NCBI GenBank assembly: GCA_000708835.1
Contig: DF236953.1
Location: forward strand, 360,523-424,522
DNA from: Klebsormidium nitens
Taxonomy: Eukaryota > Streptophyta > Klebsormidiophyceae > Klebsormidiales > Klebsormidiaceae
Direction: 5' to 3'
DNA length: 64,000 bases
Shown piece by piece: positions 12,650 through 25,900 of the stretch. A program made the position numbers and the translations under genes. The notes beneath the pieces are model-generated. The model made no database searches, was not told the origin of the DNA, and saw nothing but the letters and a program-made list of their open reading frames with translations. Position 1 is the stretch's first letter. Each line of letters starts with the position of its first letter.

Positions 12650-15600
12650 GAGGAAAAAGTGGAAGAAAGCGCTTTCGCCACTGGGGTAGAATCAGCAGCA
12701 CAAAGATCCTAGTTTGTGGGGATGTTTTATCTTCCGGCCGCAGATGAGAGCCTGGCCAAATCTGCAGAAAACGAATCTGACACTGACCAACTTGGTCCCA
12801 GAAGTTGGAGTGCATCATGCAATTACGGTACTTGATTAGCCAGGCCCAAGTTTCCATTTCTGGAGCAGAGTCAGCAGACTCAGCACTGATCAAAAGCGCC
12901 ACCGTGTGAATACCGTAGTGCAGTTTGCACCGCCCCCCGGTTTGGTGACCTGTGCCCGCTGGCTGGTAGATTGGTAGGACGTGAAATGACACCATCCGTG
13001 TACCTACGTGATCACATCATCGGTACCTGTCATGGTGACGGACTGCATTCAGCACTGAGCATAAGTACCCATGGCTGAGCCTGAGCAGTGAGATACTACT
13101 GTCTACTAGGTAGCTCATGCTTCGGTAGTACTAAATGTGAAGCAGCATAATAGGCAGCTAGTATTCAACATAATTTTAATATGAATTGTCAAAATCATTA
13201 TAATAAAGGCAAAAGACAAAAAGAACATCTCGGATCTCCAACTACTGGTAGGTTTAGTAGCTGGTAATCGAATCTTTGGAGAAAAATGACGACGTACCTT
13301 AGGAATGCATTTTTTTGTCCATTCCGTAATATAGATTAAATTTTAAAGTATCACGATTCACAAGCTAGATTCATGTGACAAGTATTCCTACAAGCACATG
13401 ATTCTTCTCCGACTCCTTCCGACTTATACGGCACGAGATTTTCCGAGATTTTCCGTTCTGCTCTCTTGGTTTCGACATACGGTACTTCGATTCATGACAT
13501 GTATGCATCATAGAAAGGGCGCCTGAAGCCTGAGAGAGCCTAAGGTGATGTGAGTCGTGCAGAGTCGTGACGGTGACAAGCGGTGAAGCGGGGGAGTTGA
13601 AACGTCTTGACAGCCCTTCCCCTGTTGCCTACCTTTCCTTTTTCCAGAAAGTTGATTGAGATGAAACACATGGGCTAACTTGATGACTTGACTTAAATAT
13701 GAAGAATGATTGTGCTCAGAATTTATTCGTATATAAACAGTGAACACTGCAACTGGCATTCGAAAAAATGATCTGGCCTCAGCCGCAAAGTCAATCATGA
13801 TGTCTTATGCTGATGTCCGCTTTGGATGATGACATCCAACACCACTACTGATGAAAATCCTCATTGTGTGATATCACTTAGTTCCAGGCTCAGCCAATCA
13901 CAGTGTGTACCTTACCGTATACGGTACTACGGTCTACCTAGCTGTGCAGTGTGTACCTAGTAGCCCCGCTCCTTTCAATCTACATATAGGTACCGTAGTT
14001 GTACCTATGTACTACCAGAATTATACCAGAATCATACCAGTAATTCATACCATTTGGTCAAATTTGTAAACCGTAATGTTCACACCCTTTGACCTCCTCG
14101 TTTTTCGCGTGGAGTAAATGCAGGTGTCCACACATATTGACATGGCCCGGGGGCCGGCCCCCTGCCGGGAATACTCCTCTGGAGTTTGTACTAACCGGTA
14201 GTTTGAGTTGGGAATCGGGATTCTTGGAAACTGCCAAGTAGCCCGGGATAATAACAGTCCGATCCCCGGGGTACCTTAAAATAAAATCTACCCGCTCGGC
14301 AGCCGTACCAGCCTCAAAGTACCTAGGTCCTAACCCAATCCTTTGCCCGCCGCCCGGCCACCAGAGGGTAGACGCCGGTAACGGTAGAGCCGGGTAGACC
14401 ATATCCAGGATCCTTCGGTTCGGCCTACCTACCTAGGGCAATACCTAGTTCACAGCAGTACCTACAAAGAAGTTGCTGATCACCTGCTGACGGGCGCAAT
14501 AGGTTTATCGCCCGGGCCGCATTATGCATACCCAGGTACCGTACGGCCCTGCATTCCGGGCAAATTTCAAAACTTCGCGCAATCGGGCGCAAACTTTACA
14601 GCCGTCCGTTTATGATTACCCGCGTGGCATTGACCTCTCCATCGACGAACGAAACGGTTTCAAGAAAATTAGCGCGCGCGGACTAAGCTTGTCCTGCGGC
14701 CAGCTCTACAGTGTACGGTACAGGTGCGCTTTGATACTTGCACACAGGGAAGTACTTGGTAGACACTTCTCGTAATGTAGTATTCAAATAAGACCCAGTA
14801 CATCACGTTGTGAAATGAGTATGTGTATGATGAGTGTAGCTGCCGCAGCGTCACCGTGACGGTGCAGGCACGAGGAAGTATGGGCGCGAACAGTGACTAG
14901 TGGAGTACTAGTAATCTAGTAAGCGATGCTCGGATAGCCGTAAAGCGAACAATGACGGTACTGTTGCAATACACCACTTGAGGCGTCCAAAAAATCATGG
15001 TCGTCAACTTTGTACGTTGGTTCGTACTAGCTATTGTCAACGTCACATGCAAGAATGCTTAGCTAGTCAGCGGCTCCATTCCGGAGTCCCTCTGTCAATG
15101 CAAATCGAGAATGAAGTATATCCTAACACGGTGTGCAAAAGCATTCACGTCAGGACCTGTCGGTTTCACGTGACATCTCATATTTGTAGTCCAGTCCTCT
15201 ATGCAACATTAGGGTGGGGGGTTGCAACGAATGGGATGCAATCCTGTCAGCACCGGCAGATTGTGGGACCACAATTTTGGCTAGTGTGATCATGCTGGAC
15301 AATCCCAGTCAGCAATCCTCATGCTGCTCAAGCAAGCATGTTTGCAAAAAGAACTCGAGTAATGCAGTCACTGTCAGCATCGCAGACAATGCAAAGCGGA
15401 GTGCAGGGCTTCTCTAGCTCATATAAGATACTCCGGCACGAACAAGTGCTTCTTCTATTGAGCATCAGGATACGGGTTCTGTGAGGGTCACCTTGCATGG
15501 AAGATAGTCATTTGGCCCGTAGTCTGCAACATAACGAGCAACGCGCAATGTGGGGGTGATGGAGTGATGGCGCGGGGTTGGCGCGCCTTCGCACGAGATC

Positions 15601-16125
15601 CTCACTCCCCTCGAGAACATCTGAAGCGCACCATATTGTGAGCATCCTTCACGTTTCGTATATGGACACGTCAGGAAGCCGCATATGAACTACAGGGTCC
15701 TCAGGGCGCATTGCCATTGACATCTTGGCCATTTGGGCGTGATATAAAACTCGAACGTTGCTTGTCGTGCGTCCGATGGTCCGCAAATCCCTGGCTGGGC
15801 ATGTCGAGCACATTTCGATGGTATCCAAGGGCCTGTTTCCATCATGATAGAGCCCACTAGATCATCCAATGGTGTTTCTACTTTCGCACTCTTGTTTACT
15901 GAAAGCTGGCTTCTCTGAGGATTGCCTGATACCCCTTTCATGAGGCACCAAGCAGTTGGCGCACACTAAAACGTCGAGTCAGCTTGCTGTTCGGGCCGCA
16001 GAAATTTCAGTGACCCTAGAGACAGGGCTTTCCTGATCCTTCGAATTACCTGTGGTAACTCTCAATCAGCACAGCAGTTGTACCGCACTGATCTCAAACA
16101 TTGTCCCGGAACAGTTTGCTCTTAG
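12650..16125. other. Long gene-poor region with recurring TACGGTAC/GGTACC motifs
   Basis: No credible gene was found in this stretch of about 3.5 kb between two divergent genes; it must contain both promoters. 13140-13500 is AT-rich, while 14060-14640 is clearly more GC-rich. Variants of the palindromes TACGGTAC and GGTACC(GTA) recur at about 12824, 13021, 13477, 13913, 13989, 14270, 14535, 14714 and 14954. An open frame at 14402-14058 (-) of 114 codons has no recognisable features and no splice support, so it is not called. Confidence 0.5.
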
Positions 16126-16252
16126 GTAAGCAATAATGTTCCTTTTGAGAACGGCACAGTGGTGACAAGCTGGACATGGTCTCAACCAAAAGACACGGCT
16201 AAAGATCCAGAAAGCTCCTCTTGGGTGCTAACCTCTCCTTTTCTTGCTACAG
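16126..16252 (+). other. Likely 5' UTR intron of the MGCGC protein gene
   Basis: A strong donor (TTAG then GTAAGC) at 16126 and a pyrimidine-rich acceptor (TTTTCTTGCTACAG) ending at 16252 bracket 127 bases, 35 bases before the chosen ATG at 16288. An open frame runs through this interval from an upstream GTG, but splicing would remove it. This supports the MGCGC start. Confidence 0.6.
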
Positions 16253-16287
16253 ACTCGCTTGATCTTTTAGCGCTGTCGGACGAAGCT

Positions 16288-19200
16288 ATGGGCTGTGGGT
16301 GCCTGGGCCCCGTGTTTGGGGGCAAAAGGACCAAGCGCCGCGTGCAATCCCACTCCGACCATACGGGGGAGACACCAGCATCCGTCGCTAGCCCTTCAGC
16401 TGTCCATGAAGAGGCTGCCGGTGTCAAGTCTAAGCTTCCCCCCGTGTCCGCCGAGCAAGACAAGCCACTGCCAGTCGATGCTGAGAACGAGAATGGTCAT
16501 AGAAGTGGGGGCGAGTCTGGAGTGAGCTCCTCTGCGCTGGCCGATTCAACAGCAGGGGGTGTGAATGCCCACTTGGCAAGAGGACAAATAAGTTTGATCG
16601 GGGCGGCTCCAGAGGCAAAGGGGGCCTTCACCCTAGACGGAGATGCTGGAAATGCGGGCACTGGGAATAGGCTGTGCAGCAAGTTGGGAGATGAGCCGCC
16701 TACAGATTCCACGAGCGGTAGGCTTGGTGAGGCTGCCGTAGCGCCTGCTTCAAGAGTTGCAAATGAGGTAGTCGAGAAAGAGAGCGCGGAAACCGCAAAA
16801 ACTGCATCATGCCAAGAAGAGAGCACTACGGTCACTCAAGCGGCGAAGGAAGGCGAGTTCTCAAGTGTCAAGACGGACGGTGAAAGCGGTGCGAAGGTGC
16901 TGAGCGCCGTGCCACAAAGTCTGGATCGAGAAGTCAGCATTGTGGCGGACTGGCTAGAACAAGGTTTGGTTGGTCAGGGTGCAAAAGTACCCATGCAGTC
17001 AGCGCCCAGGTTAGCAGGGATCGGTGAGGGCTTAGAGCAGTCCGATGTGACCTTCCCCAAGCTCGTAGTCGAGCTTAACCCAGAAGAGCAGCTTGCTTCT
17101 GACAGTCAAGAGCGGAGCACTCAGAACAATAAGAGAGCGAGCCATAACCCGGCAGCCTCATCAGAAGCGCGTCAACCAAACCCCTCCAGCGGCGATCCGA
17201 CAGTCGTGTTGACCAAAGCGGAGAGTCCCCTTTCCGCATTGATCAGCGGAGCAGTTCCCATAACCAAAGAAGAAACCGCAGTCGCGTTGCAAGAAATTTC
17301 TGTCGAAGGGAAGGGCCGCGTAGACACGGGCGGCGCCTCACCGCAAGGGGATCCCTCTGGGGCGCCGCGCAGCTCCGAGAAAAACAGGGCCTCGCACCTG
17401 CAGCAGGCGTTCCTGGTCGCGGACCTTGGGTTTCAAATGGAGCCCGTCCGGAAGGAGCGTCCTAAGCTGGACCAAATTCCGGCGGATTCCGCCGGGGTGC
17501 AGAAACGGACGGCGCTCGAGCAGCTGTCGCTTCAACAGCTGGACATCGACGACGACCTGCTCTCGGACCTGAGCCCGCGGGCGGAATCCGTTCCGTCGCC
17601 CGTGCCGGCCGGGACCGAACCCCGAATAAGCGGAACCGAGAACGTGAGCGGAAACGAAAAAGGAAAGGCAGAGACCGCTTCCCATGGGGACGCGTCCGAG
17701 AGCGACACGCCGGGGCGGGAGTCGTCGTTCCTCACAGACGCTTCGGAGAACGGGAAAATCAACCGGAACGTGACGAGGCAGGAGGGTTCCGGCGGAATGC
17801 CCAGATCCTTGCAACCCTCCCCGGTCAGTGACGGGCCAGTGAGCCCTGTCCAAGCGGCGCTGCGGTTGATCAAGCGGAGTCAGAGGTTGGCGTCCCCGTC
17901 GAAGAAGAGGCGCTCGGTAGAGTCCCCCGGGGCAGGCAGCGGAATGGGCAGCGGAACCGAAAAGAGTGGCCGGGAAGTCAGTATCCCAGGTTCCGAACCG
18001 GATGCTTCTCCGCCTGAACAGCGTCCAGTGCTCGAGGCGAAGGGAGCCAAAGCGAAGGGGTCGGTTGAAAGTTCCGGTCGACTGCTCCCGGAAACTGAGA
18101 TTGAAACTTCTGAAAATTCTCGTAATAACAAAGTACAGAAGCTGAGAGCAGTTTCTAGAAAGCACGGGGGCCGCCCGGTTGATTTGTTTCGAGCGGAAGA
18201 GAGCGCCCAAGAAGACGCGAATTCTCAGGCGTCCAGCCCGGTGAAGCTCCTCCCGAGCGAAGCGTCGGAGGCCACGACGGTCGGCAGCAGCAGCCCGGTT
18301 GGGAGCACGAGCGAGTCCCTGATGAGCGACGCGAGAGTGACACGTGTCGCAAGGAGCCGTGACGGGCGGCAAGTAGAGAAAGCTCGAGGTTCAGGAAGCG
18401 AGAGACATAGCACAATCGAAGAGCTGCAAGCTGGCACAAACAAGAAAGGGCTGCGGGTTTCGGATGTCATTCTGAGTTCCTCGGAAGCGGAGAAGAAACA
18501 GTTTGGTAGAGACGGGAGCCAACGTCGGGCAGTCGGGCCGGTAACGTCGCCCCCGCAGTGGCGAGAGAAGCGGGGGTCCCAAAAGGCCGCGCCGGAAGGG
18601 AAAGGGGCTGCAGGCGAATTAGAAGCTGCCACGTGGCGGACTGCGGTGGCGGGTGCAACAGCGCGAGGAGATTTGAGCAGAGACGCCTCCTCCGAGGCTT
18701 TGCAGGACGGCGACCCGCCCTTGAACTCGAGCGCCCACAAAGCCGAAAACGCCGGGACGGGGCCCGCGGGGGTAGCCGTGTCCCCGGTAGGACCTACCGG
18801 GCACTGGCAGGAGGTGAAAGCGAGCCTGCAGCAGCCGACTCTGAGCTGGCGGGAGAAGCTGTCGCAACTAGAGGAGAGCGTGCACCTGTTTTCCGACGCG
18901 TCGAAGTTCACTTCCAGGGGGGTGAAGAGCCGCGGATCTGGGGTCGCGAAGGACCCCCTAGCGGACGTGGTGCCATCAGTGGGGTCGAAAAGCGCACGGG
19001 GGAGGGAGAGTGGTCGGGAGGTACGTACCGGGCAGGTTGCGCCGGGGCAAAAGGGCCTGAGCCGCAGCATTACGACGCCGAGTAAGAGGGGGGTGTGGAA
19101 AGAGGAGGTGGGCCGGTCTGGGTCAAAGCTATGGGACGCTCAGAAGGGAAAAGGAGTGATTAAGGAGGAAAAAGAGAGGGGAAGGGAGGTGACGGACGCG

Positions 19201-22200
19201 AAGCCACAGCTCCTCCGTTCGAAGTCGCTGCCGCGCGAAAGGTGAGGCTTGGCATCGGGCGGGCTGACTTGACTCGATGACTGATGTACGGTCTCTTTCT
19301 AACATACTCGACGACGGAGAAGTCAGATCTCTGTGCTTCAAACCTCGTTTGCGAAAGCCTTTGCCTGACAGAAGTTCGATAATGTTGATAAGATAGCTGT
19401 AATGAACGTATTGGGCTGTTGTCCTTGCACCGGTTACTGTTGGACTGATTCCATCTCATCTTTTCATGCGACTCTGGGGCAGTTCTGCATTCAACTCACA
19501 GAAACCGTTCGGATTTGGGACAAGTATGTATCTTCAAACTAAAAGATTGTATTCTCCGTCGATCTGCAGGCCCGAACGGTCGGACCGCAGCGCCGTTGCG
19601 ACGAAGCCAACCGACCTCGCGTCGAAGCAGCTTTGGCTGGTGAGCCCTCAGAAATCTCAGCGGTTATGTTCTTGAGCGGCCTGATGTAGTTTCTCATCCC
19701 AAGGCCAACTTGCCAACAGTGGTGGTCGGGGATGAAACGGGGAGATTCTAGAAGGTACTGGTCGCAAGAAGGTTCTGACGGAGGCTTTCTAGCTCACTAT
19801 GCCTACAATCTCCCTGCGCCAGAGGTTCAGAGCACCCAATCCGCTGCACGAAAAGCGGTTAGCGTAGGCGGCGATTGACGGTGGGAGGACTTCTATTAGC
19901 AAACTCCCCTAAGCCAACTTCTGAGCTGACATCTGTGCGCGCGCGCAGGCCGCGGAAGAGAAGCGCATCAAGGACGAGGCGGTGCGGCTGGCGGGCCTGG
20001 CCGCGTCGCTGGAGCGCGAGACGGAGCGCCTCGAACGGCAGCGCGCACAGGCCGAGAAGCTGGAGCGCGAGATGCGCGAGCGCTTCGGAGCGGTGAGCGC
20101 GCGCCGGACTTGACGGCACAACGCTGCACTTGGAGACGCGGTCTTGGCTGTTACTTGTCGGCTTCTCACATCCTGTTCTTGTCGAAACAAGCTGAGAACC
20201 GGCCGAAACTACTAGGATTGACAAAGTAAAATATGCGGAAGGATCTGACTGCTCGAAGCAAAGCCATACTGCGAGGACGATTCACTGCAAGCTCGCACAT
20301 GGTTGACCGGGTGAATCGTCCTTCTTTCGAGCCTTGAGCTTATTTCTCAACCCCAAACCTTCTTATTACCCAAGATCAAAGATTCACGCCAGGTTGAGGA
20401 CTCGAATTGCCGGTAACCATCGCACTTGTGATTGTTGGTAAGCTTCAAAGCGCGGCCTTTCAGCCGTATCTTCTCAGTACTGAACTTCAAACCTTGCTGG
20501 TCGAATGCAGCTCCACAATCGCTCCGATCGCCCGTCGCCTCAGAGCGAGGGTCTCCCGAGCACCGACCGGTGGGCAGTCGGGACTGTGAAGAGGCAAGCG
20601 AGCAAGCGGGGCGGCGACAAGGAAGAGGTGAGCGGTTTTGACTCAACTGCAGGAGACCCACAGTCTGCTTTCACTCTGTGCCACGAAAGGCTTGATCACC
20701 TCATCAAGCGTCAAATTAGAGAATTGCTTACGTGCTCACACTCATCAGTTTGAATTTACTTGCAGTTTGATTGTGCCAGGTCACCCAATATGTCAAGCTG
20801 TTCAAACCCTCGAAAGAGCTGCCATAAATCTCGAAAACCAGCGCCCCGCCAAGCTTTGGATTCTCTTCCGTTGCAAGGTTCAGCACGCGCAGTGGACTCG
20901 TTCAAGAAGTGGGGACAGAAAGACAGCTTGTTAGGTGCTTAACGGCAGAGGCTGACTAGGAACGATGAAACAACCATCCATTCTATGTTCAGCACTCCTG
21001 CTTACTGACCTTGTTTCCCTCCGTCTGCATCAGGCGACCGTTTCCCCGTCCGAGGCGCTTCTCCTGTCGCCGCCCCGTTCCCGGAGCCAACCGGGATCGC
21101 GGGCGTCCTCGCGGCCGCGCAGCCGAAAGGGGGAAGAGCGCGCGCGAAGGTCAGCCGCTTTGCCTTTTTCCATACAGGTTACAATCCGTCCGCTTGCATC
21201 GATAATGAGAGCGACTTGAACTGGACTGTGCATACATTGAAGAGCTGCCCACTTGGGTTCTTACGTTGCCCTGCCAAGATACTGGGTTACTCAGAAGGCT
21301 TTTTGGAACGCAGAAAACTAAACGAATCGCGGCCGTATAAGACCTTCCCAAACATCGTGTGTGGCTTTGAAAGTTAGCCTTGAACTCATCAGTCCCCCTT
21401 CATATACAACGTGATTTCTGTCTCCGTCACCCCAGGTCGCTGAAAGACGAAGACAGCAGCAGCAGCGGAACAAAGAGCAACCGTAGTGCCCGGTCAGTCC
21501 GGCGGAAAAGATTCGAGCGGAGCAAGTCAGCCGGAAGGCTCCGGACTTCGGAGCTTGGACGGCTTCCTTCGGGAAGGAAAGCAGCTGAAGCTTTTGGATT
21601 CAGCGGGGACGAGTTTTTGACCGGAAAGGGGGGAAGATCCGACGCTGAGAAACGGGGGGGGGCATCAAAATGGGACGATGTGCTCGGTCGAAGTGCAAGG
21701 CAGGGACGAAGCGCATCGGCAAAATTGGCAGATCTAGCAAAGAGTGCGAAAGCCGCTCGGAGTATTCCCCCGGTCGATGTGCGGCAGGGTAGCGACACGC
21801 TGGAAGCGCTCTACCGGGCAGTAAGCACCGGTGCCAGATTGGGGGATGACGTCATCAAGCACCAGCCCACATCAGCGAGCCGTAGGATGACAGGAGATGA
21901 CGTGGGAGCGCCCGAGGGCGCCACGTCCCCCGCCAGCTCGTTGAGCTCGCAGAACGGAAGCGGGAGCGCGCGGGAGCGGAAACGGAACCAGCGGACGGAA
22001 CAGAAGCAATCTGTGAAAGACAGCGCGCACAGGGAACCTGTGACACGTTTCGAGAATGTGAAGAAAGTACCAGCGCGCGCGCGAGCTTCAGACTGGTTGG
22101 AGACGGACGCGGAGACGGACATGGAGGAGGTCCGCCGGAAGATGCGGCGGAAAGAGATGCAGGAGCTGGCGGAACTCGAGGAATTTGAGGAGATTGAAAA

Positions 22201-22219
22201 GAAGGTTATGGACTGTTAG
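16288..22219 (+). CDS. Large disordered protein with N-terminal myristoylation/palmitoylation motif
   Basis: Family not recognised. Exons: 16288-19241, 19570-19639, 19949-20092, 20511-20627, one uncertain exon near 20749-20934, 21034-21149, 21436-22219; about 1,440 residues. The protein starts MGCGCLGPVFGGKRTKRR: Gly2 fits N-myristoylation, Cys3 and Cys5 fit palmitoylation, and the basic run fits membrane binding, so a plasma-membrane-facing scaffold is inferred. Exon 1 is low-complexity Ser/Glu/Lys/Ala/Pro. Exons 2-3 form a charged helix (EEKRIKDEAVRLAGLAASLE onward) that looks like a coiled coil. The end is again helical and acidic (QELAELEEFEEIEKKVMDC). Phases close for all junctions except exon 5. 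There, 20766 with a weak donor after 20891, or 20749 with a donor after 20877, would keep frame; neither is compelling. Confidence 0.7.
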
Positions 22220-22991
22220 CATGACCCCACGATGCCAACCAACACTGGGAAAATTTGGACGAGCTGAGTCCTTGACGGTCTGATAACGTGCATCTCGGCA
22301 CAACCTCTTGTCAAACATTCTTACGCTGGGGACAAGTACATCTCGGAAATATGTGCAATCATGGTGCTCTTGGTGGCGCTTCCTGCAGAAGGGCTTGTGT
22401 GAGGAAGCTCTCGCTCATGGTCAGTGCAGGTTGTACAGCTAGGCCGGTTAGCTGCACCATGATCGTACGCGTATCCAATACTTATGGTCCCGGAGACGGT
22501 TGAGCGACTCCACGCTGATTATGTGGTGCTTGCATCAACGTGGGCGGCCCGGCCAAGGTACTACCTTCGTTGCAATATTGTGCACTAGCAGGCCAAACCT
22601 TTTCAAGAAGCTAGCTCTGATAGGATACTGCAATTAAGACGAGGACGAGATAAGGAATATAAAGGCCGCGTGGGTGCCTATGGAGCTCATGTCAAAAGCA
22701 TTGCACATGCAGTCCCGATGGTATGCACCAAGTGCGATGACGTATTTAAATTGGCAGTGATCCATATACTCTGAAAGAGCATGAGATATGGGTCACTTAA
22801 AAATTCTCAGACAGTTGTTCACGAACGCTCCAATCGGCCTCGTCAATCCAGAGGAGCGGGCTAGATGTGCTTCAAATCTACCGGAGGTCTCGGCGGCAGG
22901 AATGAATCATGGCAGCTAGGCAGACCGGCCGGGAGTATCAGCTCCCCAAGAAGAATCAGATTTATCCGCGGCCCTTTGCAGCATCAGAAAC
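22220..22991. other. Short intergenic region, convergent 3' ends
   Basis: Lies between the stop codons of the MGCGC protein gene (+) and the LamG-GT2 gene (-). It should contain both 3' UTRs. No gene or repeat is evident; a TATAAA-like string near 22654 has no gene downstream of it. Confidence 0.5.
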
Positions 22992-25900
22992 CTATGTTAC
23001 AGCGACTCTTGTGTGTCTCAACGCCGCATTCAGGCCAACAAAATCTCGTTCGAGCAACTCGATCATCCTCTCTCCTTCTTCCCTCATCCCCAATCTTTTC
23101 TGCAGCAAACCCAATCTCCATTTCGGCTGCCAATCCTCTCTACTCGCCAGACCCACAGCCGCCCTGTAGTCCTCTAGCACGTCTTTATACTCGTTACTTT
23201 CCTTTAAACCAGCTCTACGCAGTTTGCCCTCCCTAATCAGGCCGCGCATTAGGCGCGGCTGCGGCAGCTGCGGAAACTGCGCGACCTTCCTCTCGACCTC
23301 GCGCGCGATGTGCGCGGGGGCGTCGAAGAAGACTGCGTGGGCATCGAGCAGCATCTGTAGTAGAACAATCATATCAAGTGAGTTATACGCGGAGTAATAC
23401 AAAGTGTTGCATAGTCGGAGCGGGCACTCGCCTTGAGGTGCCACGTGAGAATTAAGGACCTCAATGTTGACGTCAGATAGATCTGTTTTCCCGAAAGAGC
23501 GTTCTGCGGCCTGCTGCAGGGCTCTGCTTTGCGCTTCAAGCGCACCAACTATTTCTCCGACTACCAAGCGAAGAACTACGAGACCTAGATCACTGCATAG
23601 TCACAATTCCTGATCAGCAAATTTTGGTCAAAGGGTAGACTGCAGTCCACAATTACATACAATGGACCTGTGAATTGGCGTTTCGACTATCCATCTAACA
23701 GCATCGTATAGATATGGGATACCCACGAATCCAAGAATCACAAGCCCTAGGAAAGTCTAGTCTCTTGACATCCAATTGGAGCCCTATGAAGAGAGCTCCT
23801 TTTTCTTCAGACCCATTTCAAACCCACGTTCAAAACGGCGATTTTGAAATAACGGAGATATTGTTTTCCCGTTATGATTCTCTCTTGTAAGACCGATTGG
23901 ACTCTCCGTGCTTAACCGTCCATTGTTAAGTTTCAGGTTACTTTCTTGCCCCAACTTTGAAACAGATTGTAAGTGGCCCTGCTTACCTCGACGGTGTACA
24001 GCCCAGGAAAGCGTATGCGCATGCTGGCCACGCTGAACGCTTGGTACCACATGAGCTTCCGGTGCATCGAACCGCGCCGCATACGCGCCAGGAACAAGTC
24101 CTCCTCGATGCGGTGCGGGGCCAAAGGAGTCGCCAGATTCGCGGCGATCCTGCAGATTGGTCGCCACGTGGTCAAGTCTCTCATCACCTAAAACCCAAGA
24201 GTAAGCATTGAGATGTTTACGAAGCTCCGGAGGTTGCCCTTAGCTGATCTGGATTGGCAGAACCTCGTGCGAGCAGTAGATCACGCCTGATCACATCAGT
24301 GGGAGGAATCCGATGGGTGAGCATTATTAAGGACGACTTCGTTTCCCTTTGCTAGTAGAACTCAGAACCTAACGAGCACCAACAAAATTTACTAGTGGCC
24401 TGACGTTCTGGCGCCGTTCTTAGTAGCGGGTAACAGCGAGAGCCGAATAGGAGCAGACGTTCAGCTGGTCATGAAGCCGGTGATTACGTCAGCCCGATAA
24501 GAGATTGCGAATTCAAGCCCCGCCCTTGCTTCTTGCATTACAGAACCGATCAAAGAGCTTCCGAACATCCGAACTTCGCTTATTCTCATCAACTTAAACG
24601 ACTCTCTCCCACATACACACGCAACAAAGCACGAGGGATTTCAATTCCGTAATCGACGACGCCGCAAAGAGCGAAGTACTTTCAATTTTCTTACCAAAAC
24701 GCCCAGTCTTCGTAGCCCAGCAGAGTGCTCGTCGGATACCCCCCCGCTGCAGCCCAGAGCGACTTTTTGAACATTCCCGAGCAGTGGAACATATTGGTGT
24801 ACGGTAGGTCTTCCGCGCTGAACGGGGGGATCCCCCAGACGTACTCCCAGTCGCCGAAGCCGCGGAAGTCGGCAATCACCAGGTTAACGGTGCGGTTTGC
24901 TTCGATGACTGAAAACGCCTTTTCGAGGAAGGTCTGCAAACAAGGGGATGAAAAGCCAGGATGAGCTTTATTCTCCTCTCCCCTTATAGAAGGTTCAGTG
25001 ATTAGGGAATCATGGGTGCGGTGTGCATGGACGACCATGAAGCTTATGAAAAGGAAATTTCGATGAGGGGAGCTGTGGTTCAGGCTTGAAACTTCATGAG
25101 AATGTGGTGACAATCGGGCTCAGAGGCCAAGGATCCGTGTCGGAGAGTCACCTGCTGCGGCGACTCCGGAGCCCTCTTCTACAATGACTGAGAACGTGGG
25201 CTAGGTTGACTGATGATCGAGACTTCAAAGCTCCTTTAGATCTATAACCGGTCTGTGATATTTCTGCGAACCCGAGTCCTCGTCACCCAATTTGCATCGG
25301 CACTAGGAAGAGGAGCATCTTCCTCTCCAAGTTCAGTCCTTCTCACGCAGGTTAAGAACTTCCATCCGAATTGACGACCGCGAAACTCTCGTCTTCAAAA
25401 ACTTTCACACCAGGATTTGACGAAGGTTCCCGCCTTAACAACCAGCGGTTAACAAGCGCCCCAGAGCCCAGACTATCACCTTTTCAATCATGTCATCCGC
25501 GTCCAGCGGCAAGATCCACTCCCCGGCTGCCACGTGGACGCCCGCGTTCCGCGCGTCGGCCAGTCCGCCGTTCGCTTTCGTCACCACCCGCACGCGGTGC
25601 GCGGGCGCGAGCCGTTGCTCTAGTTGGCTGATGACGTCAGCGGAGTCGTCGGTGCTGCCGTCGTTGACCAGGATGATCTCCCAGTCCTGGAACGAATGGG
25701 AACGTCTGGTCGAATCAGCAATTGCCACGTATCAAAGTACTGTCCAAACGGATTTCAGTTTGTTCGGGTACCGTTTGGACGAATACATTGTGCTGTCGTT
25801 TCCAAACGGGGTGGTTTTCCAGCCACTGTTTATCTATCAGCTCCTACAACTGCGATTGTTCGTCCCAAGACTCCCATCCTCAGGCTTTCGTCAGTATAAC

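Noticed and set aside
14058-14402. Minus-strand 114-codon open frame in the gene-poor region
   Set aside because: No motif, no splice partners and no family resemblance; the local GC rise alone makes long open frames likelier.
17338-18372. 344-codon minus-strand open frame opposite the MGCGC protein
   Set aside because: A shadow of a GC-rich coding exon; the plus-strand frame has the splice structure and composition of a gene.
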